Assembly: GCA_028671895.1 (NCBI GenBank)
Contig: CM053802.1
Span: 18,173,631-18,237,630 of the forward strand
Direction of reading: 5' to 3'
Length of the DNA: 64,000 nt
Source of the DNA: Oenanthe sinensis
Lineage: Eukaryota > Streptophyta > Magnoliopsida > Apiales > Apiaceae
Below the pieces are notes generated by a model. That model was not told the DNA's origin. It worked only from the letters and a program-made list of their open reading frames with translations, and searched no databases. A program made the translations under genes and the position numbers. Shown here in pieces: positions 58,456-64,000 of the stretch; positions within the stretch are counted from its first letter, which is position 1; each line of letters opens with the position of its first letter.

Positions 58456-60054
58456 TCATCATCTAAACCATCCTCATCATGTGTGTCTAACATTGAGCTT
58501 GCTTAACATCTGTAACCATTTCAATAAAAATATATTAAAATTAGAATTAAAATAAAGTAAAAGGGTATTTTTGAAAAGTGCTTATTAAATTGTATTAAAA
58601 ATAGACGTGAACATGTATTATGGAAAAAAAATTCTTCAAAAGAGACACGTATTTTGAAACAAAGGGAGTATATTTTTTATGTTCAAATGGAAGCTAATTT
58701 TTTTATATATTAAATAATTTTATATAATTATTTCTATTCTAGGTGAGATTTTAAATCTCACTAACCCTTGTGCATGTCCGTCACCAGCATAATGTTAATG
58801 AAAGCAAGAGATTAACCAACTCAACCGAAGTATATTACCATTCGGATTTGCAGTCTGGGATCCGTATTAAGACGTTTTTGATAGGACAAATACAAGTCAA
58901 TATAAGCGAGTAGTAGTTAATAGAAGTGTCAAAATGCAAAATACCATGTATTTTGGATGTTATTTGTATGACTGTAGGAATCTTTCTTATTTTTTACCCT
59001 AAGCTAACGGCCGAGCTAGTGATAGAATGATGGGATAGGTGAATTATACATGTGTTTTCTACTAAAACTGTACTTCACAAGAGCTAAACAAAAAATGGTC
59101 AAAATCGATAGAAATTTAATTCTGAACATAAATTTGGCTAAAACTAATATACATGCAAGAACAAGAAACAAATGACAACATATTTTCTAGCTAGGGTTAT
59201 ATGTTACTCGGATTTGGCTGATCAGGTGAAGTCTTTTCTACACATTAAGTCAATTAATTACTTCACTTCCTAACACCTTGCTACAAATATACTACATGTT
59301 AAGAGAATCCTCTCATCTCCTGTATATAACAAAATATTTGTATGTTTGTTTGTACACAATATTTAACTGAGGTAACAGAGGCTAGTCTTTTTATTATATG
59401 TATGAATTTAAAATTAGGATTAAAGTTAGACATTTTATATATTGCAGTATTTACGGTACATAGTACATACCTAAAATTTCAAAATTCTAACTTTAAAAAA
59501 GTTCTTTTAACATAGATGTATTCTTTTTAAAAAAAATTACCCGAAAGTTTACGATTAAAAAATTTACGATTATGATTTGAGCAATCAACCCCAGTGATAA
59601 GTGATATGAGTTTATCTTCTGTCGTGTTGTTTAATATACAAAGGAAAAGATGAGTGAGTGTGCTGCTTGTTAGTTTATCAAAAATTCCAAAGTATTAGTT
59701 GACGGTTAGTTTAATTCAGTAGAAATTCATCTTACCCAAATGGAAATTCACATTCCACCGAGTTCAAGGCTTCCACAGTCCCACTGATTTTTATTTCACG
59801 AAGTAAATTCAATACTATCAGAAGATTCCGAAAAGACTAAACAATTAGACGACTCACAGTAAAGAAGCTCCTTTTACTGTAGACTGTAGGGGAATGTATA
59901 ATCAGTTCACATACGGGACCTTTCGGGATTTTGGGTTGTAAAAGTGAAAATGACTTGGCCTTAATAGAATAATAGGTACCGCCTGCCTCAACATCATTCC
60001 TTTTCGCCTTGTACATATACTTCCATAGTTTTCATTTGTGATGCAGGAGGAAGC
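58456..60054. other. AT-rich spacer
   Basis: No coding exon found on either strand. Short stretches of moderate GC near 59700-60050 have no recognisable motif. Confidence 0.55.
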
Positions 60055-61700
60055 TGTAATATCCCAATATTTTATTTTATTTATTAATTATTAATATATG
60101 ATATTAGAATTGATTTTTTTTATTTAATTAGAAGGTTCTAGAAAATTTTCTGCAAGATATTTCCCAATATGGATATGATTAATTAGTAAGGGAAAGAAAT
60201 GTAGCATTTTGATATCTTTTATTAAATGAATTTGTATTTATTAGAATAATTTTATTTTAGGAATTACTTGGAGAGATTGTTATAATTTTCAGAGTAATAT
60301 TAGAATTATCTTATAAAATTTAGGATATTAGTGAATATATAAGGACCCTTTGGAATAAAAAAAAAAACCGTACAGAAATTCGCTTAAAGGTACGCGAAGC
60401 TTACAATTTATTTGTTTAATTCGTATACATGTTTTACGTGTCTTCCATGTTTGTTTAATTTAGATATGATATATGTTGTCTTTGCATGCTTTAGCTTATT
60501 AATTAATATTATCATACTAATTGTCTGGTTATGCTATTAGTTGGTTAACTTTAATTTCGAAAGTGTATAAACTGGGATATGTTTAGTTTTAATCTATTAA
60601 ATTAGATGTTACAATATTAATCTTGTTTTCGTGTAAAAATCTAGAAATTTAATTAGCTGTTCTTAATGACATAAATTTGATCTTTTACTCATCATTAACA
60701 CATGCAAGTTTGAAGTATATATTTTTATGTGCTTGATAATTTGCCTGCACTCACATTAGTTGGTCCATGTATGCAATTAATTTAAATTAGCATGACCACA
60801 CATGCATGTTAGTTTAATAAGTAGACTTTAATCATGATATATTTAAGGTGGACAATTAAAAATTTTGTGCATGACTACTGTTACTGTATTATTCTTTTTT
60901 TTCCTTTATGGCCGAGTGACTCATGGGAATTTAAGTCTAATTTCTTATTGTGTACAATTTTCATGATTTTAGTTTCCACCGTGAAAATATTAATTTAAAA
61001 TGGGTGTCTATATGCTACATGTATAGGTTATTTTTATGATAATTGATTAATTGTTTTGTGTTTCATTAACTGAAATTATAGGATTGTTCGTGTATTAATT
61101 TTTATAGTTCTGTCGACTTCGAGATAAGTACATTTTAACTTACTTTTATTTTTGAAAATGATTTTGATACTGTGATTTCAAATTTCATATAAGATATAAG
61201 AATATTGTTTCGAATTATTTAAGATATAAGAATATTTTAGAAACTCGGTCTCTACGTTTCGAACTCGTTCTTAGTTCTGGAACTAGTCTTAGATACCCTT
61301 ATTAGGGGCACAAGTGTGCACTTTTAGATGCCTGATAAGAGCGTATGATTATTGAACTTTATATCCTGGTCACTGGGAAAGTGTGGTGAAGAATAAGAAT
61401 AAGAATAAGATGCTGATTATTGGCAAAGTGTGGTCGTAAAACAAGACTGTGAAATTTTATAAGATTATCATACTATTTTTATCAAAGGATTTATAAAATA
61501 TTAAAACTATGGGTTGGATTGTTTTTCTAAAAGTGTTTTTAAAATTGATATTATTTTTGAAGGGAAATTGTTTTAATAAAACGGCCACTGATTTTGAGGA
61601 TAGTGGTTAGTCAATTTATTACTTGCTGAGCTGTGTAACTTACCTCTTTCCCAGGTTCGTACGTTGTGGAAGTTTAAGAGAATAAAAATGTGAACTTGTG
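60055..61700. mobile_element. Possible Ty3-gypsy LTR
   Basis: It starts TGTAATATCCCAATA. A promoter-like TATATAAGGACCC lies near 60340, followed by a donor-like AAAGGTACGCG. Near 61610-61680 it has TTACTTGCTGAGCTGTG and CTTTCCCAGGTTCG, a pattern usual near the 3' end of plant gypsy LTRs and shared with the remnant at 5280-5942. The 3' end and any target duplication were not found. Confidence 0.4.
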
Positions 61701-64000
61701 GAATTTTCGTGCTATTTGATTAAGTGAATTTTGATAAGATTTATCATATTATTAGAATAAATTGCGTTGCATCTATTAGACAATAATCGTTGAACATGTG
61801 GAGTTGTGTCTCTGAATTTAATTGTTTTGATATTATGTTTGATTTTGATTTGACTTTTGTGAAATTTGAAATTTATGGAATAAGAATTTATTTTATTAAG
61901 ATTTCGAATAATGTATTAATAAGCCAAGGAAAATAAAACGCTAATCGTTCTCATACTTCCCTAGCTTCCATAGTTTATGATTGAATTCGTAAATATGAAC
62001 TCAAGAAAATAAAATTTTCCACTCAAAAATAAGAAAAAGTCTCTAAATTTAAAAATTATATAGTTGCCTCCTATATATAGAATCCGAGTTCTATTCTTTC
62101 TCCCATTAATTTTGTCCAGGACTCCCAACTAAGAAGATCGAGTACATCACCCAAGTACAAATAGAAGTTAACTATTTAGAAGATTATGGACTAATTTAAT
62201 TTTTAACTCACAAAAACTATAAGATGGGTTTCCCGGCCGCCTCCAATCAAAGGTTTCTCGTACGTAGCGGTACGCTTAAAAATATATATTTACTTGCATT
62301 TGAGTTGTAATATCATGCAAAGTTAACTGTTTAATTTTAAATCTCAAATTATTATTAGCACTTGATTAAATTTTATATTATTCTAATAAATAAAGGGTAT
62401 TTTGCATTCTGCAATGAATGTGAATAATCCGACATTCTTCACCCATGCGAACTGCATATGTAAGAAAACCAGTAATAGTCAATTATTCACACAGTACTAC
62501 AATGATATCTATTGGAGTATCTAATAGGAGTAGTTAATAGTTAGTTCTAAGTACACTTCTACATACGTATGCTAGCAATATGTATTTTGTCTGTCTTCCT
62601 GCACAAAGATTATCCGATTCTATACACCCCCCCTCAAGCAAGGACTTTCAAAACTTGATAACGTTTGCCACTAATAGAAACAAAATTTAAAAGTTCGTGC
62701 AAATATTCTATAGCAATTTATTTTCGGTACGCATAGGCTGAAATTTAGTCACGAAGATAACTCTCCTTTAGATTTATGCTCATAGATGGCCCCATTTATC
62801 TTTTGCTTTGGAATCACATGACAACCAACCAAATAGATATTCTTTTTATACTAACATGTTTGTAGACTGATGGATACGAAAGGCAATAAGCTAGGCATAC
62901 ATCAATCAGTAATATTTATATGAAAAAGTTAAATTATTGTTTACATTATATTTGTTTTGAGTGTCGTTCTTTTTTCTCGAATCGACAAAAGTTTGGCCGG
63001 CTAAGACAGCTTCTTAACTCATTCTTTAATCTTACTTTATCAACCTAATTAATAATTAGTTCAAAAGATATGCTGCCTAATTGATTTGGAAAAGATCTTT
63101 TTGTTGTTATGTACGTAGTGACATTGTAGGTTCTATGACTAATCTCAACCATTCAAAATAAGGGTACTAACTAATTTAATCATGTCGAGTTAGTGGATTT
63201 TTATTTATTATTTTTGCAAATTAATATGTTTATATACCATTCAAAATATGTTTATTATTTTTGCAAATTTATTTAAATAAAGATATCGAATTAATATACT
63301 GAATCGATCAAAAAAAAGATTTGAATAAATAAGTTTATATATGTACCTCTAGGTATGTCAACGGATCGGATTTGGATTGGATCACCTTAAATCCATATCC
63401 AAATTCATTTAATTTTTCGGATCGAACAAAGTGACGTATATTTTAAAAGTTAATCTATATCCGTTCCATTCAGATCACGGATAATCGGATCGGATATCTA
63501 ATCCAATTAATTTTTTTAATAATTTTTTATAATTAAATTATTTATCCATGCTACACACAATATATTATAATTTGTATATTAATATATATTATTATTATTA
63601 TATAACATAATAAATATAAAAATATGTATATTTAATTATTTTATGTTTAAATCTTTCACATAGTAAATTTATTTATTTTTAATTATTTCCTAAATTTATT
63701 TTAAATATCTTAATTTCTCCTTTATTATTATGTATAATATTTTATATGTTTTGATTTTTATTTAATATTTACTTATATAATAATATTTTATATGTTTTTA
63801 ATTCAATTTTAAATTTGTTTTTAATTCATATTTAAATTTGTTTTTAATTCTTTGCATCTTAAATTTTATTCAAAATTATTTTTTCCCAAACTACTTATAA
63901 TATTATGTATATATTTTATTATTTAATAATTTTCTCATATTATAATATTTTTATATATTTGTTTATTATTTAATTATGTGATATATCAATTTTTATATAA
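61701..64000. other. AT-rich sequence to the window end
   Basis: No gene seen. Words of the type GGATCGGAT and their complements cluster at 63360-63500, and TTTAAATTTGTTTTTAATTC is repeated near 63810-63850. Both look like degenerate repeats. Confidence 0.5.

Overview
This is nuclear DNA from a flowering plant, almost certainly a eudicot. Genes are intron-rich with plant splice signals, the sequence is AT-rich, and every intact gene belongs to a plant family: phytocyanin, type I formin, GeBP-type DNA-binding protein and the ATXR3/SDG2 histone methyltransferase. A Sirevirus-type Ty1-copia retrotransposon and several plant MITEs are also present. I cannot name the species.

Layout. 1-1.9 kb: no recognised gene. 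1.95-2.94 kb (+): two-exon uclacyanin-like blue copper protein with a GPI-anchor tail. 3-6.4 kb: spacer with a Tourist-like MITE and an LTR remnant. 6.4-10.8 kb (+): type I (membrane) formin with a complete FH2 domain; its signal-peptide end could not be found. 12.4-13.6 kb (+): intronless GeBP/DUF573 protein with TATA and telo-boxes. 16.6-31.5 kb (-): a complete 19-exon ATXR3/SDG2 gene of 2371 codons, reconstructed here with consistent phases across every splice. Its introns carry a Tourist-like MITE, a Helitron-like element, a hAT element, a 511-bp tandem duplication that copies part of exon 13, and two clear GC-AG introns plus a probable third.

32.8-45.6 kb (-): a full-length 12.8-kb Sirevirus with near-identical LTRs, a 5-bp target duplication, tRNA-iMet primer site, polypurine tract, gag, pol and a third ORF downstream of pol. 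Pol has one in-frame stop and the third ORF has two, so this copy is young but disabled. It sits inside an older repeat rich in AACCGAA-like words. 45.6-64 kb is gene-poor and very AT-rich. It holds a decayed Ty3-gypsy gag/protease piece, a broken OB-fold protein pseudogene, one small plausible protein gene (53987-54388, -), CACTA-like sub-terminal repeats, an orphan terminal exon beside a hAT-like terminus, and a second LTR-like region.

The genes are unrelated neighbours and not a pathway. The most unusual signals are (1) a ClaI-site-centred palindromic word (core ATCCATCGATGGAT) spread through the LTRs, spacer and all three ORFs of the Sirevirus, where it encodes PSID/PSMD-like repeats; and (2) the ATXR3 gene's GC-AG introns together with transposons inserted 18-27 bp from two of its 5' splice sites.
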